Shown piece by piece: positions 34,358 through 42,474 of a stretch of 64,000 nt of DNA (positions are counted from its first letter, which is position 1; each line of letters begins with the position of its first letter). This stretch comes from Streptomyces sp. ISL-43 (GTDB taxonomy: Bacteria; Actinomycetota; Actinomycetes; Streptomycetales; Streptomycetaceae), in contig NZ_JAGGOT010000034.1 of the NCBI RefSeq assembly GCF_018614195.1, positions 1 through 64,000 on the forward strand, read 5' to 3'. The notes below the pieces were generated by a model. The model ran no database searches, was not told the DNA's origin, and saw only the letters and a program-made list of their open reading frames with translations. The position numbers and the translations under genes are program-made.

Positions 34358-34723
34358 ATGCCCGGTGGAGGTTTCGTCCGGTTGCCAGGCGGCAGCGTGG
34401 TCGTCGCGCTCACGCTGCCCAGACCGGCTGTGGAGAGCTCCGCGGCAGGTGCCGCCGCGGGCGGCGCCGGGTGCTCCGCCGCGGGCTCCGAGGAGGGCGG
34501 AAACGTCCGCGTGCTGGTGCACGCGGCGAACCGGGCCCGCGCCCTGACCAGGCTGCGGAACCTCGGCATGCGCGCCGTCTACCTGCGCGGCAACGCCCAG
34601 CCGCCGACCCCGGACGAGATCACCGCCGTCCTGCACCACCCCGACGGCCTGCTCTGGCGCTGCGCGCCGGACCGGGCGGAAGAGCTGTGGCACCCGATCC
34701 GGGCGCTGCTGGGGCACGGCTAG
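34358..34723 (+). CDS. Small conserved-looking soluble protein
   Basis: A 121-residue protein from ATG 34358, with a purine-rich GGGGGAG ahead. It starts with a beta-type segment (GGFVRLPGGSVVVALTLP) and has a Gly/Ala linker. The second half holds NRARALTRLRNLGMRAVYLRG and EITAVLHHPDGLLWRC. No signal or membrane helix and no catalytic motif. Codon bias is typical of Streptomyces genes. Family not recognised. Confidence 0.65.
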   Translation: MPGGGFVRLPGGSVVVALTLPRPAVESSAAGAAAGGAGCSAAGSEEGGNVRVLVHAANRARALTRLRNLGMRAVYLRGNAQPPTPDEITAVLHHPDGLLWRCAPDRAEELWHPIRALLGHG

Positions 34724-34811
34724 CTGGGGCACGGCTAGCGGGGGCACGGCGGGCGGGGGCACGGTCGGCGGAGGCACGGTCGGCGGGGGTGGGAGCGGGC
34801 GCGGGGCGCCG

Positions 34812-35180
34812 TCAGGCGAACTCGAAGCCGAAGCTTCCGCCCACCCGCGTGCCGTCGTCGTCGCGGGCGGTCCACCACTCCACGGTGTAGGCGCCCGCCG
34901 GGAGCCGGCCGCCGAGGGTGTGCCCGAAGCTGTAGGCCGGCTGCCGGGTACCGCGCATCCGGAACTCCAGCAGCGGGGTGCCCTCCGGCGTGCGGACCTC
35001 GGCCCCCGCCGTGAGGGGCAGCTCCCGGGGGTGCCCGGGGGCCGGGCGGGCCTGACCGGACCACATGAACGTCGGCTGCCACCCCCCGTCGGCGGCCGCC
35101 AGGCTGATCGTGCCGCGGCCCCTGAGCGGGGGGTGGTCGGCCGGGGTGCCGTCGTCCGCCGGGCCGGTGAACCTGAGCAT
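34812..35180 (-). CDS. Small beta-rich protein of unknown function
   Basis: A 122-residue protein. ATG 35180 (or GTG 35183) has AAGGAGG about 10 bases upstream. Motifs are FTGPADDGTPADHPPL, ISLAAADGGWQPTFMW, LPAGAYTVEWWTARDDDG and a C-terminal GGSFGFEFA, suggesting a small beta sandwich. There is no signal peptide, so it is probably cytosolic. It stands between the small protein above and pncA. Confidence 0.7.
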   Translation of the reverse strand: MLRFTGPADDGTPADHPPLRGRGTISLAAADGGWQPTFMWSGQARPAPGHPRELPLTAGAEVRTPEGTPLLEFRMRGTRQPAYSFGHTLGGRLPAGAYTVEWWTARDDDGTRVGGSFGFEFA

Positions 35181-35332
35181 CACGGATCGCCTCCTTGTCG
35201 CAGGTGTTGACCCGCGCCACGTTTCCAGGAGTCCCGATCTTCCGCGGGAAGCTTTCACGGCTTTGACGGAAATCCGCCCCAGATTGTCCGGTGTGATCCG
35301 GTCTACGCCTCGGCCTGGTCGCCCGCCTCGGC

Positions 35333-35932
35333 TCAGCCGGCCACGAGGGGGGTCCCGGACAGCTCCACGCCGGCCTCGCGGAGCTCCGCAAGCGCCTGGG
35401 TCGTGGTGTGCGGGGCAACCCCGGCCGTCAGGTCCAGCAGCACGTGCGTACGGAACCCCGCACGGGCCGCGTCCAGCGCGGTGGCCTTGACGCAGTGGTC
35501 GGTGGCGATGCCGACCACGTCGACCTCGGTGACGTGCCGGTCCCGCAGCCACTCCGCGAGCCCGCGGCCGTTCTCGTCCGCCCCCTCGAAGCCGCTGTAC
35601 GCCGCCTCGTACGCCCCCTTGTCGAAGACGGCCGCGACGGCCCCCGAGGCGACGGCGGGCGCGAAGTTGGGGTGGAAGCCCACCCCCTCGGTCCCGGCGA
35701 CGCAGTGGACCGGCCAGGAGGTCTCGTAGTCCGGCTGGGCGGGGGCGTGCGCGAAGTGGGACCCGGGGTCGATGTGGTGGTCCCGGGTGGCGACGACGTG
35801 CCGGTACCCGGCTGTGGCCTGCCCGATGAGCTCGGTGATGGCGGCGGCCACGTCGGCTCCGCCGGCGACCGCGAGGCTGCCGCCTTCGCAGAAGTCGTTC
35901 TGTACGTCGACGACGATCAGTGCGCGGTGCAT
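35333..35932 (-). CDS. pncA: Nicotinamidase
   Basis: A 199-residue isochorismatase-fold hydrolase that converts nicotinamide to nicotinate in NAD salvage. The catalytic triad is visible: Asp9 (VVDVQNDF), Lys105 (FDKGAYEAAYS) and Cys147 (ATDHCVKATALDA). Metal ligands Asp51 and His53 (TRDHHIDP) are present. Its product feeds PncB, coded just upstream on the same strand. The two genes are separated by a perfect hairpin, so pncA may be expressed partly on its own. Confidence 0.95.
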   Translation of the reverse strand: MHRALIVVDVQNDFCEGGSLAVAGGADVAAAITELIGQATAGYRHVVATRDHHIDPGSHFAHAPAQPDYETSWPVHCVAGTEGVGFHPNFAPAVASGAVAAVFDKGAYEAAYSGFEGADENGRGLAEWLRDRHVTEVDVVGIATDHCVKATALDAARAGFRTHVLLDLTAGVAPHTTTQALAELREAGVELSGTPLVAG

Positions 35933-35967
35933 GTCCGGTGCCCTTCGGCTTGGTGTGTGGTGGGGCG

Positions 35968-36002
35968 GGGACCCTGCGGGGGCTCTTCCCCCGCAGGGTC
36001 CC
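35968..36002 (-). terminator. Perfect 15-bp hairpin between pncB and pncA
   Basis: GGGACCCTGCGGGGG and its exact complement flank a five-base loop. It lies after pncB and before pncA, so it may be a pncB terminator or an attenuator limiting read-through. Confidence 0.75.
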
Positions 36003-36058
36003 TTCCCGAAACTGGGGCTCCGCCCCAGACCCCGCCGGGAGCGGGGGCTAGGCGCGGG

Positions 36059-37387
36059 CTAGGCGTACTCCGTCGGGATCACGGCCTCGCCGCGCGAGAG
36101 CTGCGTCGCGGAGAGGGGCAGGCCGGCGAGGGCCTCGCGGTGGCGGTCGCGGACCGTCTCCAGGGACTCCCGGGCCACCACCTCGCCCCCCTTGACCAGC
36201 TGGACGAGGAGCTGCGTGTCGGCCAGCGCCGCCGGCACCGGCCCGGTCCCGATGACCTCGGCCTCCGCGACCCCGTCGGCGTCGACCCGCCGCGCCGCCC
36301 ACTTGCGGCCCCCGATGGACGTCTTGCCGCCCGAGGACTTCTTCGCCACCGACACCAGCGGAGCCTTCACGTCCGCCGAGGCCGCCCGCGCCACCAGCTT
36401 GTAGACCATCGAGCACGTCGGGTGCCCGCTGCCCGTCACCAGCTGCGTGCCGACCCCGTACGCGTCCACCGGGGCGGCCGCCAGCGAGGCGATCGCGTAC
36501 TCGTCCAGGTCCGAGGTCACCACGATCTTCGTCGCCGTCGCCCCCAGCTCGTCCAGCTGCTGGCGCACCCGGTGCGCGACCAGCAGCAGGTCCCCGGAGT
36601 CGATCCGGACGGCGCCCAGGCCCGTCCCGGCCACTTCCACGGCCGTGCGGACCGCCTCCGCGACGTCGTAGGTGTCCACCAGCAGCGTGGTCCCGCTGCC
36701 CAGTGAGGCGACCTGAGCCGTGAAGGCGTCCCGCTCGGTGTCGTGCAGCAGGGTGAAGGCGTGTGCGCTCGTGCCGACCGTGGGGATCCCGTAGCGGAAG
36801 CCGGCGGCCAGGTCCGAGGTCGAGGTGAAGCCGCCGACGTACGCGGCGCGGGCGGAGGCGACGGCCGCCAGTTCGTGCGTGCGCCGCGCGCCCATCTCGA
36901 TCAGCGGCCGGCCGCCGGCGGCGGAGGACATCCGGGAGGCGGCCGCGGCGATCGCCGAGTCGTGGTTGAGGATCGACAGGACCACGGTCTCCAGCAGCAC
37001 GCACTCGGCGAAGCTGCCCTCGACGCGCAGGACGGGCGAGCCGGGGAAGTAGACCTCGCCCTCCGGGTAGCCCCAGATGTCGCCCGAGAAGCGGTAGGAG
37101 GCCAGCCAGTCGAGGGTGCGCGCGTCGACGACGGCGCGCTCGCGCAGGAACTCCAGTACGGCGCCGTCGAAGCGGAAGTTCTCCACCGCGTCGAGCACCC
37201 GGCCGGTCCCCGCGACCACGCCGTAGCGCCGCCCCTCGGGCAGCCGCCGGGTGAAGACCTCGAAGACCGAACGCCGGTCGGCGGTGCCGCTGGCCAGTGC
37301 GGCCTGCAGCATCGTGAGCTCGTAATGGTCCGTGAAGAGCGCTGTCGACGGCACGTCCACCGGCAGGCCCAGGTCCGCAGGGTTCAT
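36059..37387 (-). CDS. pncB: Nicotinate phosphoribosyltransferase
   Basis: A 442-residue enzyme that joins nicotinate to PRPP, giving nicotinate mononucleotide. Start ATG 37387 gives a normal head (TALFTDHYELTMLQAALASG). Active-site stretches include FEVFTRRLPEGRRYGVVAG, MGARRTHELAAVASARAAY and GVGTQLVTGSGHPTCSMVYKLV. It works in series with PncA. A perfect 11-bp palindrome lies 18-42 bases before the start codon and may be a regulatory site. Confidence 0.95.
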   Translation of the reverse strand: MNPADLGLPVDVPSTALFTDHYELTMLQAALASGTADRRSVFEVFTRRLPEGRRYGVVAGTGRVLDAVENFRFDGAVLEFLRERAVVDARTLDWLASYRFSGDIWGYPEGEVYFPGSPVLRVEGSFAECVLLETVVLSILNHDSAIAAAASRMSSAAGGRPLIEMGARRTHELAAVASARAAYVGGFTSTSDLAAGFRYGIPTVGTSAHAFTLLHDTERDAFTAQVASLGSGTTLLVDTYDVAEAVRTAVEVAGTGLGAVRIDSGDLLLVAHRVRQQLDELGATATKIVVTSDLDEYAIASLAAAPVDAYGVGTQLVTGSGHPTCSMVYKLVARAASADVKAPLVSVAKKSSGGKTSIGGRKWAARRVDADGVAEAEVIGTGPVPAALADTQLLVQLVKGGEVVARESLETVRDRHREALAGLPLSATQLSRGEAVIPTEYA

Positions 37388-37404
37388 GTGTCGGATGCTA
37401 GCGC

Positions 37405-37429
37405 ACATCTCGTCAAAGTGACGAGATGT
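37405..37429. promoter_or_regulatory. Perfect palindrome between pncB and clpS (candidate operator)
   Basis: ACATCTCGTCA (37405-37415) and TGACGAGATGT (37419-37429) are perfect inverted repeats around AAG. It is close to the pncB start (18 bases) and 40 bases before clpS. The form suits a dimeric repressor; which one is unknown. Confidence 0.65.
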
Positions 37430-37468
37430 AGGTGCCCGTTTGTGCGACAGGCCCCCTGCAGTGGCAGC

Positions 37469-37783
37469 ATGGGACGAGTGAGTGTTGCTCCCATTGAGAT
37501 CGAACGCACCGAATCGGCCGAAGAGACCTTCGTGGTCCCCGAACCCGACGTCCCGTGGGTGACCCTGGTGCACAACGACCCGGTCAACCTCATGAGCTAC
37601 GTGACGTACGTGTTCCAGGCGTACTTCGGCTACTCCAAGGACAAGGCGACCAAGCTGATGCTCGACGTCCACAACAAGGGGCGGGCCGTCGTCTCCAGCG
37701 GCAGCCGCGAGGAGATGGAACGCGACGTGCAGGCCCTGCACGGCTACGGGCTGTGGGCGACCATGTCCCAGGACCGCAACTGA
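37469..37783 (+). CDS. clpS: ATP-dependent Clp protease adaptor ClpS
   Basis: A 104-residue adaptor that delivers N-degron substrates to ClpA/ClpC-ClpP. The core is well conserved: VTLVHNDPVNLMSYVTYVF (with the N-D pair that binds the substrate N-terminus) and a later His-containing helix. Start ATG 37469 or GTG 37478. Its stop overlaps the start of the DUF2017 gene (TGATG), an arrangement recalled as common in actinobacteria. Confidence 0.95.
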   Translation: MGRVSVAPIEIERTESAEETFVVPEPDVPWVTLVHNDPVNLMSYVTYVFQAYFGYSKDKATKLMLDVHNKGRAVVSSGSREEMERDVQALHGYGLWATMSQDRN

Positions 37784-38388
37784 TGGGCGGCGTGTTCGAA
37801 GCCCCCGAGAGCGGTGACGGCGCGGTCATCGCGCTCGACGAGATCGAGATCTCGATCCTGCGCTCGCTCGCCGTGCAGCTGCTGGAGCTCATCGGCCCCG
37901 GCGAGCCCGAGCCCGACCCGGACGCCGATCCGCTCGCCGCGCTCTTCGCCGGCTCCGACGGCCCGACCGAGCCCCCCTCCGACCCGGCCCTCGCCCGGCT
38001 CTTCCCCGACGCCTACGGCGGCCCGGACACCGGGCCCAGGGCCGACGAGGCCGAGCTGCGCGCCCACTCGGCCGAATTCCGCCGCTTCACCGAGAACGAC
38101 CTGCGCACCCGCAAGCGGATGGACGCCCTGGCCGTCGTACGCAGCCTCGACGGGCTCACCCCGGGCGGCGACGGGGCGGCCGTCCTGGAGCTCACCGGCG
38201 AGCTGGCGCTGCGCTGGCTCGGGTCCCTGAACGACCTGCGGCTCACCATCGCGGCCCGCCTCGACATCACCGAGGACGACGAGAGCGCCGTGCTCTTCCG
38301 GCTGCCGGACGACGATCCGCGCAAGCCGATGGTGATGGCGTACCTCTGGCTCGGCGGTCTCCAGGAGACCCTCATCGAGACCCTCTGA
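37783..38388 (+). CDS. DUF2017 family protein coupled to clpS
   Basis: A 201-residue acidic soluble protein. It begins with IALDEIEISILRSLAVQLLELIG and ends with an all-helical part (TGELALRWLGSLNDLRLTIAARL, KPMVMAYLWLGGLQETLI). A Pro/Asp/Glu-rich loop is at ~45-90. DUF2017 proteins are nearly always coded after clpS in actinobacteria (recalled), and the overlapping start suggests a link with proteolysis or substrate handling, but no function has been proven. Confidence 0.88.
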   Translation: MGGVFEAPESGDGAVIALDEIEISILRSLAVQLLELIGPGEPEPDPDADPLAALFAGSDGPTEPPSDPALARLFPDAYGGPDTGPRADEAELRAHSAEFRRFTENDLRTRKRMDALAVVRSLDGLTPGGDGAAVLELTGELALRWLGSLNDLRLTIAARLDITEDDESAVLFRLPDDDPRKPMVMAYLWLGGLQETLIETL

Positions 38389-38465
38389 GGGATCCTCCTG
38401 GGAATCCTCTGAGGATCCTCAAGCGTAAAGTTCGTTCGCTCAGCGGACGCTCAAATCCGGATAAC

Positions 38466-38496
38466 GATCAGGTCACCACGATGTGGTGACCTGATC
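38466..38496 (+). terminator. Strong terminator after the clpS operon
   Basis: A perfect 14-bp stem with a GAT loop, followed by AGTTTTC. Confidence 0.9.
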
Positions 38497-38729
38497 AGTT
38501 TTCGGGGCCTGTGTCCCGATTTTTTTGCGCCCTGCGTCACACTTTCGTCCCTCGCCCACCCGTAAGCACGTGATAAATCTTCACGACCGCCGACGGGGCG
38601 CCACCCATGCCCCCCGGCCTGCTTGAACCGGCTGACCGCCGGCGTGCAACTCCATCCGTATCCGGGGGGATCGAGGACCCGATCCGCAGCCAGAAGGCGC
38701 GGGTCGGCGTGGAGAAAGGCGCACCAGAC
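38497..38729. promoter_or_regulatory. Leader region of the amino-acid permease
   Basis: Together with the terminator the gap from the DUF2017 stop is 341 bases. A T-run at 38520-38526 and an AT-rich patch (38565-38583) probably belong to the promoter. No gene or riboswitch was recognised. Confidence 0.4.
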
Positions 38730-40157
38730 ATGACCTCCGTACAGGTCGACGAGCAGCAGCACGACACCACCGGGAGCGGCGGCGAGGGGTACCACCGCGC
38801 ACTCGGGGCACGCCAGATCCAGATGATCGCGATCGGCGGCGCCATCGGCACCGGCCTCTTCCTGGGAGCCGGCAAGGCCATCTCCAAGGCCGGGCCGAGC
38901 CTGATCCTGGCCTACGCCATCGCCGGCCTGGTCATCTTCTTCATCATGCGGGCCCTGGGCGAACTGCTCATGTACCGCCCGGTGTCCGGCTCCTTCTCGG
39001 ACTACGCCCGGGAGTTCCTCGGCCCCTTCTGGGGTTATGTGACCGGCTGGACGTACTGGCTCTTCTGGGTGGTCACCGGCATCACCGAAGTCACCGCCGC
39101 CGCGCAGTACATGTCGTACTGGACCCACGACAGCTTCCCGCAGTGGGCGTACGCGCTGATCTTCACCGTCATCCTCTACGGCGCCAACCTGATCTCCGTG
39201 AAGCTCTTCGGCGAGCTGGAGTTCTGGTTCTCCATGGTCAAGGTCACCGCCATCGTCGGCATGATCCTGATCTGCGCCGGCATCCTCACCATCGGCTTCT
39301 CCGACGCCGCGGACACGGCCACCGTCACCAACCTGTGGAACGACGGCGGCTTCTTCCCCAAGGGCATCGGCGGCACGCTGATGACCCTGCAGATCGTGAT
39401 GTTCGCCTTCCTCGCCGTCGAGCTGGTCGGCGTCACCGCCGGCGAGTCCAAGGACCCCGAGAAGACCCTGCCCAAGGCCATCAACACCGTGCCGTGGCGC
39501 ATCGCCGTCTTCTACGTCGGCGCGCTGATCATGATCCTGTCGGTCGTCCCGTGGCACGAGTTCCAGCCCGGCGTCAGCCCCTTCGTCGCCGCCTTCGAGA
39601 AGATGGGCCTCGGCGTCGGCGCCGCGATCGTCAACTTCGTCGTCCTGACCGCGGCCCTGTCCTCCTGCAACTCCGGCATGTACTCCACCGGCCGCATGCT
39701 GCGCGACCTCGCGCAGAACGGCCAGGGCCCGAAGATCTTCACCAAGCTCACCAAGAGCGGCACCCCGCTGGTCGGCACCACCTTCTCCGCCGCGCTCATG
39801 CTGGTCGGTGTCTGGATCAACTACGTCGCCCCCGGCAAGGCCTTCGACTACGTCGTCTCCTTCGCCACCATCTCCGGCATGTGGGCCTGGATCATGATCC
39901 TGGTCTGCCAGATCCGCTACCGGGCCGCCTCCGACCGCGGAGACCTGCCGAAGTCGCCGTTCCGCGCCCCCGGCGCCCCGTACACGAGCTACTTCGCCCT
40001 GGCCTTCATCGGCATGGTCATCGTGATGATGGGCGTCGACAAGGACGCCCGCGTCTCGCTCTACTGCGCCCCGCTGTGGGGTCTGCTGCTGGGCGTCTCG
40101 TACCTGGTGATGAAGTCCCGCGACCCGCGCGGCGCGGCTTTCACCAAGGCCTCGTAA
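38730..40157 (+). CDS. Amino-acid permease of the APC superfamily
   Basis: A 475-residue permease with 12 membrane helices. Helix 1 has IAIGGAIGTGLFLGAGKAI, the G-rich broken helix that binds the amino-acid backbone. Helix 6 region shows MFAFLAVELVGVTAGESKDPEKTLPKA. The type (AnsP/CycA/GabP group, AAT family) imports amino acids with protons; the substrate cannot be fixed by eye. The gene is monocistronic and followed by two hairpins. Confidence 0.9.
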   Translation: MTSVQVDEQQHDTTGSGGEGYHRALGARQIQMIAIGGAIGTGLFLGAGKAISKAGPSLILAYAIAGLVIFFIMRALGELLMYRPVSGSFSDYAREFLGPFWGYVTGWTYWLFWVVTGITEVTAAAQYMSYWTHDSFPQWAYALIFTVILYGANLISVKLFGELEFWFSMVKVTAIVGMILICAGILTIGFSDAADTATVTNLWNDGGFFPKGIGGTLMTLQIVMFAFLAVELVGVTAGESKDPEKTLPKAINTVPWRIAVFYVGALIMILSVVPWHEFQPGVSPFVAAFEKMGLGVGAAIVNFVVLTAALSSCNSGMYSTGRMLRDLAQNGQGPKIFTKLTKSGTPLVGTTFSAALMLVGVWINYVAPGKAFDYVVSFATISGMWAWIMILVCQIRYRAASDRGDLPKSPFRAPGAPYTSYFALAFIGMVIVMMGVDKDARVSLYCAPLWGLLLGVSYLVMKSRDPRGAAFTKAS

Positions 40158-40176
40158 CGCCCCTTCGAACCGTGAG

Positions 40177-40201
40177 TCCCGGCCGCCTGCCACGGCCGGG
40201 A
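40177..40201 (+). terminator. Hairpin after the amino-acid permease
   Basis: TCCCGGCCG pairs with CGGCCGGGA around a seven-base loop, 20 bases past the stop. Confidence 0.6.
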
Positions 40202-40234
40202 ACCACGCTCTTCCGGGCCTCGTGTCCAACATTC

Positions 40235-40271
40235 GGGCCCTCCTGTACCACTCCTCGGTACGGGAGGGCCC
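40235..40271 (+). terminator. Second strong hairpin before the JAMM peptidase gene
   Basis: A 15-bp stem (GGGCCCTCCTGTACC, one G-U pair) with a seven-base loop. It ends 20 bases before the JAMM start, so it might also act in that gene's leader. Confidence 0.7.
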
Positions 40272-40291
40272 GTCTGCTTATCCTGTCGCTC

Positions 40292-40714
40292 ATGCTGACC
40301 CTCACCCAGGCCCTGTACGACCGGATCGTCGCGCACGCCCGTCAGGACCACCCCGACGAGGCCTGCGGCGTCGTGGCCGGCCCGGCGGGCACCGACCGCC
40401 CGGAGCGGTTCGTGCCGATGCTGAACGCGGCCCGCTCGCCCACGTTCTACGAGTTCGACTCGAAGGATCTGCTCAAGCTCTACCGCGAGCTCGACGACCG
40501 GGACGAGGACCCCGTCATCGTCTACCACTCGCACACGGCGACCGAGGCCTACCCCTCGCGCACGGACGTCACGTACGCGAACGAGCCCGGCGCGCACTAC
40601 GTGCTGGTCTCCACCGCCGACAAGGACGGCCTCGGGGAGTTCCAGTTCCGGTCGTACCGGATCGTCGAAGGCGTGATCACCGAGGAAGAAGTGCAGGTGG
40701 TCGAGGCCTACTGA
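40292..40714 (+). CDS. mec: JAMM/Mov34 metallopeptidase (Mec+ type)
   Basis: A 140-residue zinc peptidase. The JAMM motif is complete: Glu23 (DEACG), His79-Ser-His81, and PSRTD giving Ser89 and Asp92. In Mycobacterium tuberculosis Mec+ frees cysteine from the sulfur carrier CysO, and related JAMM enzymes trim residues after the carrier's Gly-Gly (known). The gene precedes a leader peptide, CysO and CysM on the same strand. The carrier here ends in GGSK, so trimming of two residues may be needed too. Confidence 0.92.
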   Translation: MLTLTQALYDRIVAHARQDHPDEACGVVAGPAGTDRPERFVPMLNAARSPTFYEFDSKDLLKLYRELDDRDEDPVIVYHSHTATEAYPSRTDVTYANEPGAHYVLVSTADKDGLGEFQFRSYRIVEGVITEEEVQVVEAY

Positions 40715-40857
40715 GGGCCTGCCGGCGACCGACTGCGGGGCCTGTAGAGGACCCCCGAACGGCCACGGAAGGACTACCGCCCAGTATGTGAGCGGTATTC
40801 GTCCACGATGTGGGATCACACTCCAAACCGGGGACCGGGAATCGTTAACATGACCGC

Positions 40858-40965
40858 ATGGTTCCCCACGACGTGAGCATCGAGACGCCCGGCAGGCTGC
40901 TGCTTGTGGCGCGGCTGCACGTCGACCTGTGCCGCCTCGCCAGCGCCATCTGTCCCGCGGCCTGA
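40858..40965 (+). CDS. Cysteine-type leader peptide (35 aa)
   Basis: A 35-codon frame ending RLHVDLCRLASAICPAA, with Cys codons near its end. Short peptides with HVDLCR..SAIC are coded before sulfur-assimilation and carrier genes in Streptomyces (recalled). The ATG stands seven bases after a TAACAT -10-like box (40846-40851), suggesting a leaderless message. Stalling at the Cys codons when charged tRNA-Cys is scarce would be the natural signal for the cysO-cysM unit. Mechanism inferred. Confidence 0.75.
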   Translation: MVPHDVSIETPGRLLLVARLHVDLCRLASAICPAA

Positions 40966-41050
40966 CCCCCGCCGGCCCCACCCGGGCCCGCGCGCTCACG
41001 CCCGCCTTCGCTTCGCCCGCCTTCCCTCACCATCCTGACTGGAGCCTGCC

Positions 41051-41338
41051 ATGGCCATCGAGGTCCGCATCCCCACCATCCTCCGCACCTACACCGACGG
41101 CGAGAAGGCCGTCACCGGTGAGGGCGCGACCCTGTCCGAGCTCTTCTCGGACCTGGAGACCCGCCACAAGGGCATCCAGGAGCGCATCGTCGACGAGGCC
41201 AAGGGCGGCGAGCTGCGCCGCTTCGTCAACGTCTACCTCAACGACGAGGACGTCCGCTTCCTCGCCGGCATCTCCACCGAGCTCAAGGACGGCGACAACG
41301 TCACCATCCTCCCGGCCGTAGCCGGCGGATCGAAGTAA
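41051..41338 (+). CDS. cysO: Sulfur carrier protein CysO (MoaD/ThiS family)
   Basis: A 95-residue beta-grasp protein with the start EVRIPTILRTYTDG and the end VTILPAVAGGSK. The ubiquitin-like Gly-Gly is followed by Ser-Lys, so the C-terminal thiocarboxylate can form only after the last two residues are removed, probably by the neighbouring JAMM enzyme. The carrier then donates sulfur to CysM. The stop overlaps the cysM ATG (TAATG), giving coupled 1:1 synthesis. A TGGAG ribosome site lies just upstream. Confidence 0.93.
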   Translation: MAIEVRIPTILRTYTDGEKAVTGEGATLSELFSDLETRHKGIQERIVDEAKGGELRRFVNVYLNDEDVRFLAGISTELKDGDNVTILPAVAGGSK

Positions 41339-42288
41339 TGCGCTACGACTCCCCCCTGGCCGCGGTCGGCAACACGCCGCTCGTCCGGCTGCCCCGGCTC
41401 TCGCCCTCCGACGACGTACGGATCTGGGCGAAGCTCGAGGACCGCAACCCGACCGGCTCGATCAAGGACCGCCCGGCGCTCCACATGGTCGAGCAGGCCG
41501 AGAAGGCCGGCCGGCTGTTCCCCGGCTGCACCATCCTGGAGCCCACCTCCGGCAACACCGGCATCTCCCTGGCGATGGCGGCGAAGCTCAAGGGCTACAA
41601 GATCGTGTGCGTGATGCCGGAGAACACCTCGCAGGAGCGGCGCGACCTGCTGGCCATGTGGGGAGCCGAGATCATCTCTTCGCCGGCGGCGGGCGGCTCG
41701 AACACCGCCGTGCGCGTCGCGAAGGAACTGGCGCAGCAGAACCCGTCCTGGGTGATGCTCTACCAGTACGGCAACCCGGACAACGCGGGCGCCCACTACG
41801 CCACCACCGGACCGGAGATCCTCACCGACCTCCCGTCGATCACCCACTTCGTGGCGGGCCTCGGCACCACCGGCACGCTGATGGGTGTGGGCCGCTACCT
41901 GCGCGAGCACGTACCGGGCATCAAGATCGTGGCGGCCGAACCGCGCTACGACGACCTCGTCTACGGTCTGCGCAACCTCGACGAGGGCTTCGTCCCGGAG
42001 CTGTACGACGCGTCGGTCCTCACGACCCGCTTCTCGGTCGGCTCGGCCGACGCGGTCACCCGCACGCGGGAGCTCCTCCAGCAGGAGGGCATCTTCGCGG
42101 GCGTCTCCACGGGAGCGGCGCTGCACGCGGCGATCGGGGTCGGCCGCAAGGCGGTCGCGGCGGGCGAGTCCGCCGACATCGTCTTCGTCGTGGCCGACGG
42201 CGGCTGGAAGTACCTCTCGACGGGCGTCTACACGGCGGCGACGACGGAAGAGGCGATCGAGGTCCTCCAGGGCCAGCTCTGGGCGTAG
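41338..42288 (+). CDS. cysM: CysO-dependent cysteine synthase CysM
   Basis: A 316-residue PLP enzyme of fold type II. Lys43 (GSIKDRPA) binds PLP; SGNTGI (phosphate and substrate loop) and GLGTTGTLMG follow. CysM of M. tuberculosis uses O-phosphoserine and CysO thiocarboxylate to build a CysO-cysteine adduct later released by Mec+ (known). The cysO-cysM coupling and nearby JAMM gene argue for the same chemistry rather than a sulfide-dependent CysK. Confidence 0.95.
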   Translation: MRYDSPLAAVGNTPLVRLPRLSPSDDVRIWAKLEDRNPTGSIKDRPALHMVEQAEKAGRLFPGCTILEPTSGNTGISLAMAAKLKGYKIVCVMPENTSQERRDLLAMWGAEIISSPAAGGSNTAVRVAKELAQQNPSWVMLYQYGNPDNAGAHYATTGPEILTDLPSITHFVAGLGTTGTLMGVGRYLREHVPGIKIVAAEPRYDDLVYGLRNLDEGFVPELYDASVLTTRFSVGSADAVTRTRELLQQEGIFAGVSTGAALHAAIGVGRKAVAAGESADIVFVVADGGWKYLSTGVYTAATTEEAIEVLQGQLWA

Positions 42289-42331
42289 GACGCTCCGGTG
42301 GTCGGGCACGGCACCACTGCCGGGTGCCGGC

Positions 42332-42411
42332 GCCGGCGGGGCCGAACCCAGCGGCGCCGGCGCTCGGGTGAGGGTCCGGGCCGACCCGAACCCGGCCCCG
42401 CCGGCGTTTTT
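42332..42411. terminator. Terminator between cysM and DUF488 genes
   Basis: GCCGGCGGGGCC (42332-42343) pairs with GGCCCCGCCGGC (42394-42405), followed by GTTTTT, a rare clear U-run here. The long internal part can fold further. Confidence 0.7.
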
Positions 42412-42474
42412 GGGCGCGGGCCCGGGCAGCGGTCCAGGGCGGGCAGGGGGCCGGCGGGGCTGCGGCCCGGCGGG

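Noticed and set aside
40142..40291. In-frame extension of the JAMM peptidase into the permease gene
   Set aside because: It crosses two terminators and the JAMM fold starts right at ATG 40292.
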